Counted from the first letter of the stretch, positions 1 through 9,214 are shown. The stretch is 64,000 nucleotides of DNA from Kribbella italica (GCF_014205135.1 NZ_JACHMY010000001.1:372001-436000), one strand, 5' to 3'. Notes: generated by a model not told the origin, from the letters alone. A program made the numbers and translations.

Positions 1-1
1 C

Positions 2-2296
2 ACCGCGATCCTCCTGATGCCTCAAGCCGGCATCGTCGCCGTCATCACCGCCGCAACAGCCACCGCCCTCACCCTGACCCTGCTCACCATCGCCCTCCGA
101 CGCCGCTCCCGACTCCTCTTCACCCTCGTCGCGATCACAGCCCTCTCCGCAGGCATGGCCGCAGCCTCAGCCCTCCAGATCCACCAACTGACCACCGGCC
201 CCGTCCCAGCCCTCGCCGCCACCAACTCCACTGCCAAGCTCCATCTCAAGATCACCAGCGACCCCGCCGTCCGCAGCACCCCCGGCAACCGCCGTCCGCC
301 GTACGTCGTCCTGAAAGCCACCGCCGAACAGCTCACCGCTCAAGGAGAAACCACCCGCATCAGCACCAAGATCCTGCTCATCGGCTCACCCGCCTGGCAG
401 CATGTCCGCCTCGGCCAGCACGTCGAAACCACCGGCCGTCTCAGCCCCGTAGACCCCGGCTCCGACGTCGCCGCCATGCTCTCCGCCCGCTCAACCCCGA
501 AGATCCTCGAAGATCCCGCCTGGTGGCTCCGCGCTGCCGAACACGTCCGCGCCGGCCTCCGCGAATCCGTCCAAGACCAGCCCGCCGACGTCCGCGGTCT
601 GGTCCCCGCCCTCGTGATGGGCGACGAATCAGCCCTCCCACCCGACCTCGTCACCGACTTCCAACTGACCGGCCTCACTCACCTTTCCGCGGTCTCCGGC
701 ACGAACCTCACCCTCCTGCTCGCCTTCGTCCTCCCCATGGCCAGGCTCCTCGGCGTCCGCGCCCGCGGTCTCACCGTCGTCGGCCTGCTGATCGTCGTCG
801 CGTTCGTCGTGCTCGCCCGCCCTCAACCAAGCGTTCTGCGCGCCGCAGCCATGGGCCTGGTCGCCCTCGCAGCGATGACCACCGGCGGCACCAGACGCCG
901 CGCAGTCCGAAGCCTCTCCGTCGCCGTCATCGCGCTACTCCTGCTCGACACCTCACTCGCACGCTCAGCAGGCTTCGCCCTGTCCGTTCTGGCCACCGCC
1001 GGAATCGTGCTCCTCGGCCCCGGCTGGCGCGACGCCCTCGCCAACTGGATGCCACTCCGCCTGGCCGAAGCCATCTCCTGCCCACTAGCAGCCCAACTAG
1101 CCTGTACGCCGGTCGTCGCGTGGCTCTCCGGCCAGGTCTCGCTCGTCGCCGTCGCCGCCAACCTGCTCGCGGGTCCCGCAGTCGGCCCGGCCACCATCCT
1201 CGGCTTCGGCGCCGCCGGGATCGCCTTACTGAGTTCAGACCTAGCCCGCCTGGCCGGTTGGCTGGCAAGCTGGCCGGCCCGCTGGATCATCCTCGTCGCT
1301 GAGACCGGCGCAGACCTCCCAGGCGCCGTCAGCCCATGGCCCGCCACAGTCGTCGGCGTCACGATCCTCACGCTGCTCTGCGTTGCGCTGACCTTCGGCC
1401 TGCACCGAGTCCTCACCCGTCCGCTGGCAGTCCTGCTCTGCTTGGCGATTCTCGTCTTCGTGGTCCTTCGTCCCACTCCACGCCTGGGCTGGCCGCCCGC
1501 CAACTGGTTCATGGTGGCGTGCGCTGTCGGCCAGGGCGACGGCTTTGTCCTACGCGCCGGACCCAACTCTGCCGTCGTGGTCGACACCGGCCCCGACCCA
1601 ACCCCGATGGACCGCTGCTTGCAAGACCTCCACATCACCCACATCCCGGTCCTTGTGCTCACCCACTTCCACGCCGACCACGCCGGAGGCCTCGCCGGTG
1701 CGGTCAACGACCGCCAAGTCGACGAGCTCGAGGTGACGCCGTACTTCTCTCCACCCGCCGAACACCGCCGAGTCCAAGCCCTCGCGGCCGCTCACCAGAT
1801 CCCCGTCCGCCCAGTGACCTACCTGGAACGCCGAACAGTCGGCGCCCTCACCTGGACGACCCTTTGGCCCGCCCAGGTCCCGTCCCTGCCCGACAACCCC
1901 TCGACCACCGACGACAACGAAAGCTCGCCCGAGAACAACGCCAGCATCGTCATGCTCGTGGAGACCGCCGGCCTGCGCATCCTGCTCACCGGCGACCTCG
2001 AACCCGAAGCCCAACGGTCAGTCCTGGCCGCCCACCCCGACATCCGCGCCGACATCCTCAAGGTCCCGCATCACGGGTCGGCCCGCCAAGACCCGGCTTT
2101 CTTCGCCAAGGCTGCTCCGCGCCTGGCCGTCATCTCCGTCGGCCTCGCCAATGACTACGGCCACCCCGCCCCACGGACTCTCGACCTCCTCACGCGAACC
2201 GGCACCACCATCCGCCGTACCGACACCGCCGGAGCAGTCGCCGTCACGACCGACGGCGACTCCCTGGCCACAGCCACCCAGGGGCGGCAGCCATGA
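2..2296 (+). CDS. comEC: ComEC/Rec2 DNA-uptake channel protein, 5' partial
   Basis: This is the inner-membrane channel thought to pass single-stranded DNA into the cytoplasm during natural transformation. The reading frame is open to the window edge, and the first visible residues lie inside a hydrophobic segment, so the true start is probably upstream; the first in-window ATG is at 17. Counting from that ATG, a soluble OB-like region covers roughly residues 70-170. The Competence domain follows at about 195-480, with the GDESALP and HLSAVSGTN signatures and many membrane segments. A metallo-beta-lactamase-like domain covers about 500-745, with HFHADHAGG, TGDLE and PHHGS. The order OB, Competence, lactamase is the normal ComEC order and all motifs look intact. 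The coding strand is unusually C-rich. Competence itself is not shown by this gene alone. Confidence 0.93.
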   Translation, partial: TAILLMPQAGIVAVITAATATALTLTLLTIALRRRSRLLFTLVAITALSAGMAAASALQIHQLTTGPVPALAATNSTAKLHLKITSDPAVRSTPGNRRPPYVVLKATAEQLTAQGETTRISTKILLIGSPAWQHVRLGQHVETTGRLSPVDPGSDVAAMLSARSTPKILEDPAWWLRAAEHVRAGLRESVQDQPADVRGLVPALVMGDESALPPDLVTDFQLTGLTHLSAVSGTNLTLLLAFVLPMARLLGVRARGLTVVGLLIVVAFVVLARPQPSVLRAAAMGLVALAAMTTGGTRRRAVRSLSVAVIALLLLDTSLARSAGFALSVLATAGIVLLGPGWRDALANWMPLRLAEAISCPLAAQLACTPVVAWLSGQVSLVAVAANLLAGPAVGPATILGFGAAGIALLSSDLARLAGWLASWPARWIILVAETGADLPGAVSPWPATVVGVTILTLLCVALTFGLHRVLTRPLAVLLCLAILVFVVLRPTPRLGWPPANWFMVACAVGQGDGFVLRAGPNSAVVVDTGPDPTPMDRCLQDLHITHIPVLVLTHFHADHAGGLAGAVNDRQVDELEVTPYFSPPAEHRRVQALAAAHQIPVRPVTYLERRTVGALTWTTLWPAQVPSLPDNPSTTDDNESSPENNASIVMLVETAGLRILLTGDLEPEAQRSVLAAHPDIRADILKVPHHGSARQDPAFFAKAAPRLAVISVGLANDYGHPAPRTLDLLTRTGTTIRRTDTAGAVAVTTDGDSLATATQGRQP

Positions 2297-2313
2297 CCAG
2301 CTCACCGCGTCAC

Positions 2314-3641
2314 TCAGGAGTCCCAGATCGGCCCCAGAGCAGGGATTCCCAACCGCTCCATCCCGTGCACCACCGACCACGTCACCTTCTTGTTCGACAC
2401 ACAGATCACGGCCTCGGCATCCGATTCCGCGTACGCGGCGTACGCAAGCTTCACCATGTCCGGCTTGCCTTTCGCGTCGGTATCCCAGATGACCGTGTCC
2501 GGCTGCGCGGCCAGAATCTCGTCGACCAGTTCCTGTCCGTACGTCTTCACCGGATCCCGCGTCACCCAGACCAGCCGGTGCGGCACCCGAGCAGCCAGCA
2601 CGTGCGCGAGCACGGGCCCGATCCCGCTCCCCGTCACCATGTAGACCACTCGCTTGAACACCGTCCCGTAGTTCGCCATCCCCGCCGTGGCCACCCCACG
2701 CACCCACACCTGCGAAGGCGGTTCGTCGATGAACTCACCAGTCCAGTCCCCAGCCCGCGAGACTGCCATCCGGAACCCTTCCTGCCCAGGCGTCGGAATC
2801 ACGGCGAAGCTGTGCCACTGCCGCAACGGATGCCGCGAGATCGCCCGCGTCGTACCAGCCATCGGCGTACGACGCCCACTCTTCACCAACGCGACATGCG
2901 ACGACGGCCGCACCACCTCGATCGGAATCCGCCGCAACAACATCCACGGAACCAGCGAACTGACCGTGGTCACCACCAGCACCCACACAGTCGGAGTACC
3001 AACCAGCGCCGACCCCAGCGACTCACTCCCACGCCGCTCATCCACCAGCAACACAGCGCCGACCCAGAACAACGCCGACAGTCCCCACCCACCGAACCGA
3101 TGCACCCGCTCGAACAGATCATGCCGCGTCGCCCGAACCTTCGGCCGCGAAGTCAGGACAATCCCCACCAGCAAAGCAGCCTGTACGAAGTACACGACCG
3201 TGAGCGCGAGCTCGACCTGCCCGGTCGCCACCACAACCAGCCCCAGAACCAGAACGTCCCACAAACCGCCCCACCCACATGCACCCCACCCAGGTGGTAC
3301 CCCTTCGCCAACGCCCACCGCACCCGCAACGGCCACGACTTGGGCACCCGCATCACCACCCGAGACAGCCAGTTCACCAAGAACTGCTGCCGAACCAGCA
3401 CCCCCACCGCAAAGTTGCCCTGCGCAACCAAAGCAAGATTCACCACCGCTTGCCCCCCACCACCCCACCAAGACCTCCCCAGCCCGAGCGCGAGCACCAC
3501 CAGATTGATCCCCAGCACCAGAACCATCAACCGATGGCTCTGCATCAACCGAGGATCCTTCAAAACCCGCCGCCCCAATGGAAGAGGCACCGGCAAAACC
3601 ACCTCCGCCAAATCCGGCGTCCCCCGCCCCAGCCCTCCCAT
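2314..3641 (-). pseudogene. TmpA-like transmembrane NAD(P)-binding oxidoreductase, frameshifted
   Basis: Two overlapping minus-strand frames together make one protein of the TmpA type (membrane domain plus ferric-reductase-like NAD(P)-binding domain). The N-terminal part starts at the ATG at 3641 and carries hydrophobic segments and the YHLGGVHVGGAV stretch. It then leaves frame, while the rest continues in another frame from about 3246 (GLVVVATGQVELALT) to the stop at 2314. The second part has MVTGSGIGPVLAHVL (nucleotide-binding loop), WVTRDP, VIWDT, VICVSNKK and a C-terminal GIPALGPIWDS typical of the family. One extra base at about 3246 would restore a protein of about 442 residues. The family's substrate is not well defined; the fungal TmpA homologue is linked to conidiation signalling. 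A sequencing error cannot be excluded. Strand composition is strongly skewed (C-rich on plus). Confidence 0.68.
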
Positions 3642-4781
3642 CCCAACCGCAGCACCCCTGCCATTCGCCGGCCCGGCATGCGGTTGCTCTGTAGTCGCAC
3701 GACGTCCGCTCCCAGTCCGCGCATCCTCCCGGGCCACCCCGTTTGCCCTTACCTGCAAGCGCTTTGCCCGCGTCCCAACCGTCCGCCGCCCATGCCCAAC
3801 CCGACGCCCAGGCTTGCACTCCGCCCCAGGCCCCAGACCGCGCTCCGCCAACGACAAATCCACCGCATCCATGAAATTCCCCCAGAATTTCGAACCACCC
3901 CGAAGAGCGCCGCCGATCATCACCCCGATGACCAAGCCCACGCGAACCACCGAACCAACCCGGCGTCGCAGGCTGAGACGACCTCACCCCAACCCCAGTT
4001 CGCCCCCACCCCCGTGTGCAACCCCACTGCAACAAAACCTCAACAGTCCACCCCGAACCCCCACAGCACAACGCCAACCCACTGCTGCACTCCCAAGCAA
4101 CCCCTTACACCCTTGCCATCCGCCCCCAACCAAACAATCCGCCCAGCCACACCGCCCAGCCACCCGCCGCACATCAACCACTCCGCCTGCACGACCCCAA
4201 CCAGTTCTCACCCATGCCACCGCCCAGCCGCCACTTACCCCAGAGGGTCGGCGCCCTCACCCCGCACCACGCATCTAGCCACCGCCGCGCTCGGCCTCCC
4301 GAGACCGACCCCGCGCCGCCAAGCACAGGCAATGCCCTGCACTCACCCACGCCAGCCGAACGCGCCGGCACCACCAGTCCCACACCACGCATCCCACCGA
4401 GCCGCCGTGCCGCAACGCCGCCGAAACCCCGACCGGTGCCCAGCACCGGTCACCGCCCTGTACTTGCTGACCGCCCACAGATCAGCCAACGCTGCGCCCG
4501 TGCCCCACACCCCAGACCCGGCAGTGCAGAGCCCGCGGTCCACGTTCGGACAGTCGATCCACACACCAGGCACAGCGCGCCACATCGCCCGCCCACCCGC
4601 CAGAGGCTGATGTGACGAGTACGGCGGTGGGACGCTGCTGCTGGCTCGGCCCGCGCCAGCTTCCGCGCCCGCTGGCGGCAGCCGCTCCACACCACTACGA
4701 CGCACGGCGCACAGCGTGTGCTGGTCGCTCTCGTGGTCACCGGACGCGCTCGTCGCCCGCTCCGGCTCCGCGCGGGCTCTG
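3642..4781. other. Gene-free, strongly C-rich stretch
   Basis: No frame in this stretch encodes a recognisable domain. The open frames present are low-complexity products of base composition: Pro/His/Arg/Thr-rich on plus, Gly/Trp/Cys-rich on minus. Long runs of the plus strand contain almost no G, for example around 3990-4240. No hairpin typical of a terminator and no RNA gene was recognised. The gene-free zone continues through the 173-bp repeat array to holA. Confidence 0.6.
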
Positions 4782-5640
4782 TGGGCCACCTCCGACGGTC
4801 GGTCCACGAGACCACTACGCACTCGCGCCGCGCTGCCTGCGACGGCTCCAAGGGCGTTGGCCCACACCCCGCCCCGCGCTCCACCGACCTCTGCGTACAG
4901 CGCGCCACCTGTCCCAACTCCGTGTCCCCCCTTGCGCCGGCTCGGAGTAGGTCGGCCTGCGACCGCGCTCCGAAGAGGAGGCGTTGCCACCGGAGGCCGA
5001 GGTGCCTGCGGAGCCCAAGGCCGAGGTGTCGGGGAGCCGGAGGCGGCGCTGTCGCCGGGCTGACGCGCGGGTGTGCCACGTACTGCGCGTCGCCCGCGAT
5101 GGCCCTCGCGGACGCGTCCCGACGGTCGGTCTACGCGACCTCCACCCTGCGGCGCGCTGCGTCGTCCGCTCCGGTTCCGCATTATCCGCGCCCCGGCTCC
5201 GAGCATGTCGGCCAGTGGCCACGCTTCCGGTGGTTGATTCGCACGTCCTGTGCGTTGGCCGGCCCGGGCGCGCTTCGGCGCCGATGGCCACGCTCCGGCG
5301 GTAGGTCTGTTTGACCTCTGCGTACGGCGTGCCGCACCGTCCCGCCCAATTGTGCGTGGCCCGCGCCGGTTCGGATCGAATCGGCCGATGGCCGCGGTCC
5401 GGTGATCGATCCGCGCGTACTGCGTGTTGCGTGGCCCGGGTTGTGCGCGTCGGGTCGTGGCCGCGTTCCGGCGGTCGGTCTGTTCGACCTCTGCGCGCGG
5501 TGTGCCGCGTCGTCGTGCCCCGGTTCTGTGCAAACCCGCGCCGGTTCGGAGCGCGTCGGCCAACGGCCACGCTCCTGCGTCGGTCCACGCCGCCGCTATG
5601 TACGGCACGCCTGGCCGCCCGCTCCGGCATCCCCCCGTCC
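4782..5640. repeat. Degenerate tandem array with ~173-bp higher-order period (104 + 69 bp)
   Basis: A motif close to GGCCACGCTCCGGCGGT recurs at about 5113, 5217, 5286, 5390, 5459 and 5565. The spacings are 104, 69, 104, 69 and 106, so alternating subunits make a unit of about 173 bp. The long subunit also carries GACCTCTGCG followed by GCGCCGGTTCGGA..GTCGGCC. The short one carries GATCGCACGTACTGCGT-like sequence. Weaker copies are visible at about 4782 and 4873-4961. Frames through it encode repetitive Arg/Ala/Gly text (AWPLAD.., AWPSAP..) and are not credible proteins. Confidence 0.7.
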
Positions 5641-6015
5641 GCCTGCCTGTCCGCCTGTGTGCCTGCCTGGGCGATTGGTTTCGCACACTGCTACTGGGCT
5701 GCTGTGTGGGCAAGTTCGGTTCTCCGGAGTACGCACGTGCCCGCCGGATCGGGGGCGGTGCGGTCTGTGGGGTGGGGCAAGGTGCAGGCGGCGGCACGCG
5801 TCATTTGCGGGCCGGCTTGGTACTCGCTGGCTAAGCACTGGAGGAGAAACCGGTGCGTGGCGCCTTGGGGTCTGGGTGTGAATGGCCGGGGAGAGATGTC
5901 CGAGTTCGGCAGCGTTCGTGTGGTCGTGAGTGTGCTGGCTGTTGGCGAGGTGGACTAGGTGGCGCGTGGGGTGGAGGCGGGGGTTGTCGGTGGGGCGTGG
6001 GATGCTGTGGGGGTT

Positions 6016-6999
6016 ATGGCTGCTCGGAAAAGTGGTGCGCCGAAGTTGGGTGACGTGTTGCTCGTCACCGGCTCGGAGACGTTTTTGGCGGATCGGGCTG
6101 TGCGGTCCGCGATTGCTGCTGTGTCCAAGGGGAAGACTGATGTCGAGGTCACCGATGTCGGGGCGGGCGAGCTTGATGTCGGGGACTTTGCGGAGCTGAC
6201 CGGGCCTTCGTTGTTCGCGACCGAGCGTGTGCTGGTGCTGCGGATGCTGGAGAACTTGCCGGCCGAGATGGTCGCCCATTTGCTGGAGTATGCGGGTGCG
6301 CCGGCGGACGACGTGCTGGTCGTGCTGGTGCACTCGGGTGGGCAGAAGGGCAAGGGTGTACTCGACAAGTTGCGCAAGGCCTCGGTGAATGAGGTCGTCG
6401 CGACGGCGCCGAAGACTTGGGAGTTGCCGCAGTTTGTGCTGGGGGAGATCCGGTCGTTCGGCGGTTCGATCGACGAGCACAGTGCGGCTGCGCTGGTGGA
6501 TGCCGTCGGGCATGATCTCCGCGCGTTGTCGGGCGCGTGTTCGCAGCTGGTGTCGGACTCGGACGGGCAATCGATCTCGACCGACTTGATCAGCCAGTAC
6601 TTCGGTGGGCGCGCTGAGGTCACGAGTTTTGCAGTTGCCGATGCTGCCATCGCGGGTCGTACCGAGCCGGCACTTGAGCAGTTGCGGTGGGCTCTTGATT
6701 GCGGGGTCGCTGCGGTTCTGGTCACGAGTGCGATGGCTGGTGGGCTTCGCGGTTTGGCGAAGTTTTCCAGTGCGCCTCCTGGTCTCCGCGAGGCAGATCT
6801 GGCCCGCGAGGTCGGCGTACCTCCGTGGAAGCTGAAGACTCTCCGCCAGCAGTCTCGAGGGTGGACTCCGGGTGGTCTGGCTACCGCGATCAAGGCGGTC
6901 GCCCAAGCGGATGCTGACGTGAAGGGTGCATCGGGCGACGCCGGGTACGCGCTGGAGCGCATGGTGATCACCGTCAGCCGAGCCCACGGTCGACGCTGA
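6016..6999 (+). CDS. holA: DNA polymerase III subunit delta (clamp loader)
   Basis: This is the delta subunit, which opens the beta sliding clamp in the clamp-loader complex. The 327-residue product has the usual N-terminal LLVTGSETFLADRAV in the degenerate nucleotide-binding domain, followed by RVLVLRMLENLP and VLVVLVHSGGQKGKG. The C-terminal collar region includes LREADLAREVGVPPWKLK and the QADADVKG end. The ATG at 6016 was chosen because the family begins just before LLVTG; an upstream in-frame GTG at 5959 would add 19 unlike residues. Codon use is G-rich, unlike most of the window. The last codons and stop (CGACGCTGA) form the first copy of the downstream 34-bp repeat. Position between comEC and rpsT is the normal actinobacterial context. 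Confidence 0.93.
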   Translation: MAARKSGAPKLGDVLLVTGSETFLADRAVRSAIAAVSKGKTDVEVTDVGAGELDVGDFAELTGPSLFATERVLVLRMLENLPAEMVAHLLEYAGAPADDVLVVLVHSGGQKGKGVLDKLRKASVNEVVATAPKTWELPQFVLGEIRSFGGSIDEHSAAALVDAVGHDLRALSGACSQLVSDSDGQSISTDLISQYFGGRAEVTSFAVADAAIAGRTEPALEQLRWALDCGVAAVLVTSAMAGGLRGLAKFSSAPPGLREADLAREVGVPPWKLKTLRQQSRGWTPGGLATAIKAVAQADADVKGASGDAGYALERMVITVSRAHGRR

Positions 7000-7450
7000 C
7001 ATCCCGGCTGGCCCCGTGCCGAGGGCAGATGCTGACAGGCTGTCGATTCGTGGCACACGGTAGGTGCTGTAATCCGTCGGACCTGGGTTCACGGACGAAG
7101 CGGATGCTTCGCTGGCCGCGCGCCGGGTAGATGCTGACTTCGTCGGCCGCGCTGGCGGCATGTGCTGACACCGGGTCGGTCAGCGGCGACGACATGCGTG
7201 ATACCGGGTCGGTCCGCGACGACGACATGCGTGACACCGCGTCGGTCTGCGCCGACGGCAAACGCTGACAGGCTGCCGATCCTGGGGCGACGGCGGATGC
7301 TGGTGCCGGGTCGGTACTGGGTCGACGGCAGATGTTGATGGTCCGTCGGGCCCGGGGCGACGGCAGGTGCTGACGGCCTGCATTGGCGCCGGCCCGAGCA
7401 GGCGCCGCAACCACGGCAGGAGCTGGGGTTGCATCGACGCGGGTGCTGAC
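6991..7450. repeat. ~34-bp degenerate tandem repeat downstream of holA
   Basis: A GGCAGATGCTGACA-like core followed by a GGGTCGG/GCTGTCG element recurs about every 31-40 bp, mostly 33-36. Copies lie at about 6994, 7028, 7068, 7103, 7131, 7161, 7193, 7226, 7262, 7296, 7331, 7365 and 7442. The first copy contains the holA stop codon. There are no conserved repeats with unique spacers, so it is a minisatellite rather than a CRISPR array. No gene was recognised here. Confidence 0.7.
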
Positions 7451-7795
7451 GGTACGGCGTTGAGTCGGTGCCGTTTCGAAGCGGCGATGGGGCGTGCTGT
7501 GGTTCGGCCTCGGGGTGGAGGGCGTGTTCTCGGCGGTGCGGGTTGCTGCCGGCGGGTGGCCACGGTCGGTCAGGGGGCAGGCAGCCGGGGCGGAGGATGA
7601 GCGGTGGCCGGGGGTGGATTGCTTGCTGCAGTGTCTCCGGCGCTTGCCAGTGGGGCGAGTTCGCGGGGGTGGGGTGGTGGGCGCCCGGGCGACTGCCGGG
7701 CAACGGGAGTGGGCGGGTTCTGTGGTCGTCGGTGCGAGGCGCCGGGGTATGGGCTGAGCGGTCCTTTGGTGTGTGGGCTGGGTTGAGCCTTGCGC

Positions 7796-8020
7796 TGGAT
7801 CGGCGTGTGGGCGTGACCGGACGGTCCTGCAGGTGGAGCTGGAGGTGCTGGGGTGTGGGCTCGGCCCTGGACCGCCGCGCGGGCAGGGGGCCTGGTCCTG
7901 GATCGGTGTACGGGTTGGTGCGGTGGCCTGGGCTGGATCGGCGTGCGAGCGGGGGCCCGGGCCTGGATCGGTGTGTGGGCAGGGGTGTGGGCTTGGCCCT
8001 GGATCGGGGTGCGGGGGTGG
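7796..8020. repeat. ~30-39-bp degenerate tandem repeat before the GNAT gene
   Basis: CTGGATCGGYGTGYGGGC-like cores occur at about 7796, 7868, 7901, 7932, 7962 and 8001, separated by GC-rich filler containing GGGCCTGG or GGCTTGGCC. The interval from about 7450 to 7795 holds no recognisable gene. The repeat ends a few bases before the GTG start of the GNAT gene, so it probably occupies that gene's upstream region. Confidence 0.6.
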
Positions 8021-8037
8021 GCGGCTAGGTTGGGTGG

Positions 8038-8577
8038 GTGGCTACGTATGGGGAACTGCCGGGGGAGTTGGGGACCGAGCGGTTGCGGTTGCGGCGGTGG
8101 GTGGGGGCGGATGCTGCGGAGTACCGGGGGTTGTGGTTGGAGCGGGATCCGCGGGCGGTGCGGCGGGTTGATGCTGAGGGGCGGCCGACGGTGGAGGAGA
8201 TTCGGGGGTGGCTGGTCGAGAATCCGTTGGCTGCCGCGCCGGGGTTGGGGTTGTTGCCGATCGAGCGGCGGGATACGGGGGAGTTCATCGGGTACTGCGG
8301 GTTGACCGTGGGGCAGGCGTCGTTCGAGGAGCCTGAGATTGCGTACGAGTTGGCTCGGCGGGCGCACGGGCAGGGGTATGCGACGGAGGCTGCGCGGGCG
8401 GTTGTCGAGGCGGCGGCGCGGACGGGGCGGCGGCGGTTGTGGGCGACCGTGCGGGAGTGGAACGCGGAGTCGTTCCGGGTGCTCGAGAAGCTCGGGTTCG
8501 AGCGGAGTGGGCGGGTGACCGCGGATGCCGAGCGTGGGGATTCGATTTGGATGACCCGGGAGCTCGAGCAGGGCTGA
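8038..8577 (+). CDS. GNAT-family N-acetyltransferase (RimJ/RimL-like)
   Basis: The 179-residue product is a single GNAT domain that would transfer an acetyl group from acetyl-CoA to an amine. It opens with LGTERLRLRRW, the beta-1 strand of the RimJ/RimL-type subfamily. It carries IGYCGL (beta-4), then AYELARRAHGQGYATEAARAVVEAA, the acetyl-CoA pyrophosphate loop (Q/R-x-x-G-x-G/A form). It ends with EWNAESFRVLEKLGFERSG, the usual Asn/Ser-containing C-terminal strand. Substrate is unknown: ribosomal-protein N-termini or small amines are both possible. The GTG start at 8038 gives the normal length. It stands alone, with repeats on both sides, and codon use is extremely G-rich. Its stop codon lies inside the first copy of the following repeat. 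Confidence 0.85.
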   Translation: MATYGELPGELGTERLRLRRWVGADAAEYRGLWLERDPRAVRRVDAEGRPTVEEIRGWLVENPLAAAPGLGLLPIERRDTGEFIGYCGLTVGQASFEEPEIAYELARRAHGQGYATEAARAVVEAAARTGRRRLWATVREWNAESFRVLEKLGFERSGRVTADAERGDSIWMTRELEQG

Positions 8578-8682
8578 AGGCTCGGACCGGCAGGCTGGTA
8601 CGACGACGCGCAGGCTGAGGCGCGGACCGGCGGGCTGGGAAGACGCGCAGGTTGAGGCGCGGACCGGCAGGCTGGTACGAGG
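8574..8682. repeat. Three copies of a 37-41-bp repeat starting at the GNAT stop codon
   Basis: Units begin at 8574, 8615 and 8652 and share GCGGACCGGCAGGCTGG followed by an ACGCGCAGG element. The first unit contains the TGA stop of the GNAT gene (8575-8577). The third is truncated. No gene lies between here and the rpsT terminator. Confidence 0.75.
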
Positions 8683-8764
8683 TGGGGCCGGTGAAGAGGC
8701 TGAGAAGCCGGCCGACCGGAGGGGGTGCCTACCTGCAGGTCAAGGCCAGCGGTTTCAGGCACGC

Positions 8765-8806
8765 AAAAACGATCGGCCCGGTCCACTGGGTGGAGGGCCG
8801 ATCGTT
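8765..8806 (-). terminator. Intrinsic terminator of rpsT
   Basis: A perfect 12-bp inverted repeat has arms GGGCCGATCGTT (8795-8806) and AACGATCGGCCC (8768-8779), separated by 15 bases. On the minus strand it is followed by a T tract (plus-strand A run 8765-8769). It begins 9 bases after the rpsT stop. Confidence 0.9.
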
Positions 8807-8814
8807 GGGTGCGA

Positions 8815-9075
8815 TCAGAGGGAAGCGGCCTTCTTGAAGATGGACGACTTCCGGTTGGCGGCCTGGTTGGCGTGGATGACGCCCTTGCTGGCAGCCTTGT
8901 CGAGCAGGCGGCCAGCAACCTGGGCCTGCTCCTGGGCCTTCGCGGAGTCGCCGGCGTCGGCGGCCTCACGGAAGCGGCGAACAGCCGTCTTGAGGGTCGA
9001 CTTCACCGACTTGTTGCGAAGCCGCGCAGCCTCGTTCTGGCGGTTGCGCTTGATCTGGGACTTGATGTTCGCCAC
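8815..9075 (-). CDS. rpsT: 30S ribosomal protein S20
   Basis: The 86-residue basic protein begins [15 protein letters not shown] and ends near [13 protein letters not shown], typical of S20, which binds 16S rRNA in the body of the small subunit. Length and the K/R-rich helical layout match the family. It is transcribed alone on the minus strand, opposite holA and lepA. A clear terminator lies just downstream and a candidate promoter about 90 bases upstream of the start. S20 next to holA and lepA is the usual actinobacterial arrangement. Confidence 0.98.
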   Translation of the reverse strand: MANIKSQIKRNRQNEAARLRNKSVKSTLKTAVRRFREAADAGDSAKAQEQAQVAGRLLDKAASKGVIHANQAANRKSSIFKKAASL

Positions 9076-9163
9076 GGAGCAGAGCCTCGATCAGGAGTTT
9101 GCGGTCAGTACAGGAAAGGTGGCGGGTGCAGGGCGGTAAACCGACGCACACACGCGAAGAGAC

Positions 9164-9193
9164 AGATTAGCAACAACTTGGGGGGTCCTCCAA
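9164..9193 (-). promoter_or_regulatory. Candidate rpsT promoter
   Basis: On the minus strand a TTGGAG hexamer (plus 9188-9193) is followed after 18 bases by TAATCT (plus 9164-9169). This resembles a housekeeping sigma-70-type promoter, placed about 90 bases before the rpsT start. The prediction is by eye only. Confidence 0.45.
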
Positions 9194-9214
9194 ACTGAGG
9201 GGCTCCCCGCAGGT

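Noticed and set aside
3235..3260. Programmed ribosomal frameshift in the TmpA-like gene
   Set aside because: No slippery heptamer followed by a structured element was seen at the junction; a simple one-base deletion or sequencing error is the easier explanation.
4343..5797. Long minus-strand open frame of 484 codons
   Set aside because: It runs through the 173-bp repeat array, gives repetitive Arg/Gly/Ala text, matches no domain, and is explained by GC-rich sequence with few stops.
6991..7450. Possible CRISPR array downstream of holA
   Set aside because: The ~34-bp units are degenerate and abut each other; there are no constant repeats separated by unique spacers, and no cas genes are in the window.
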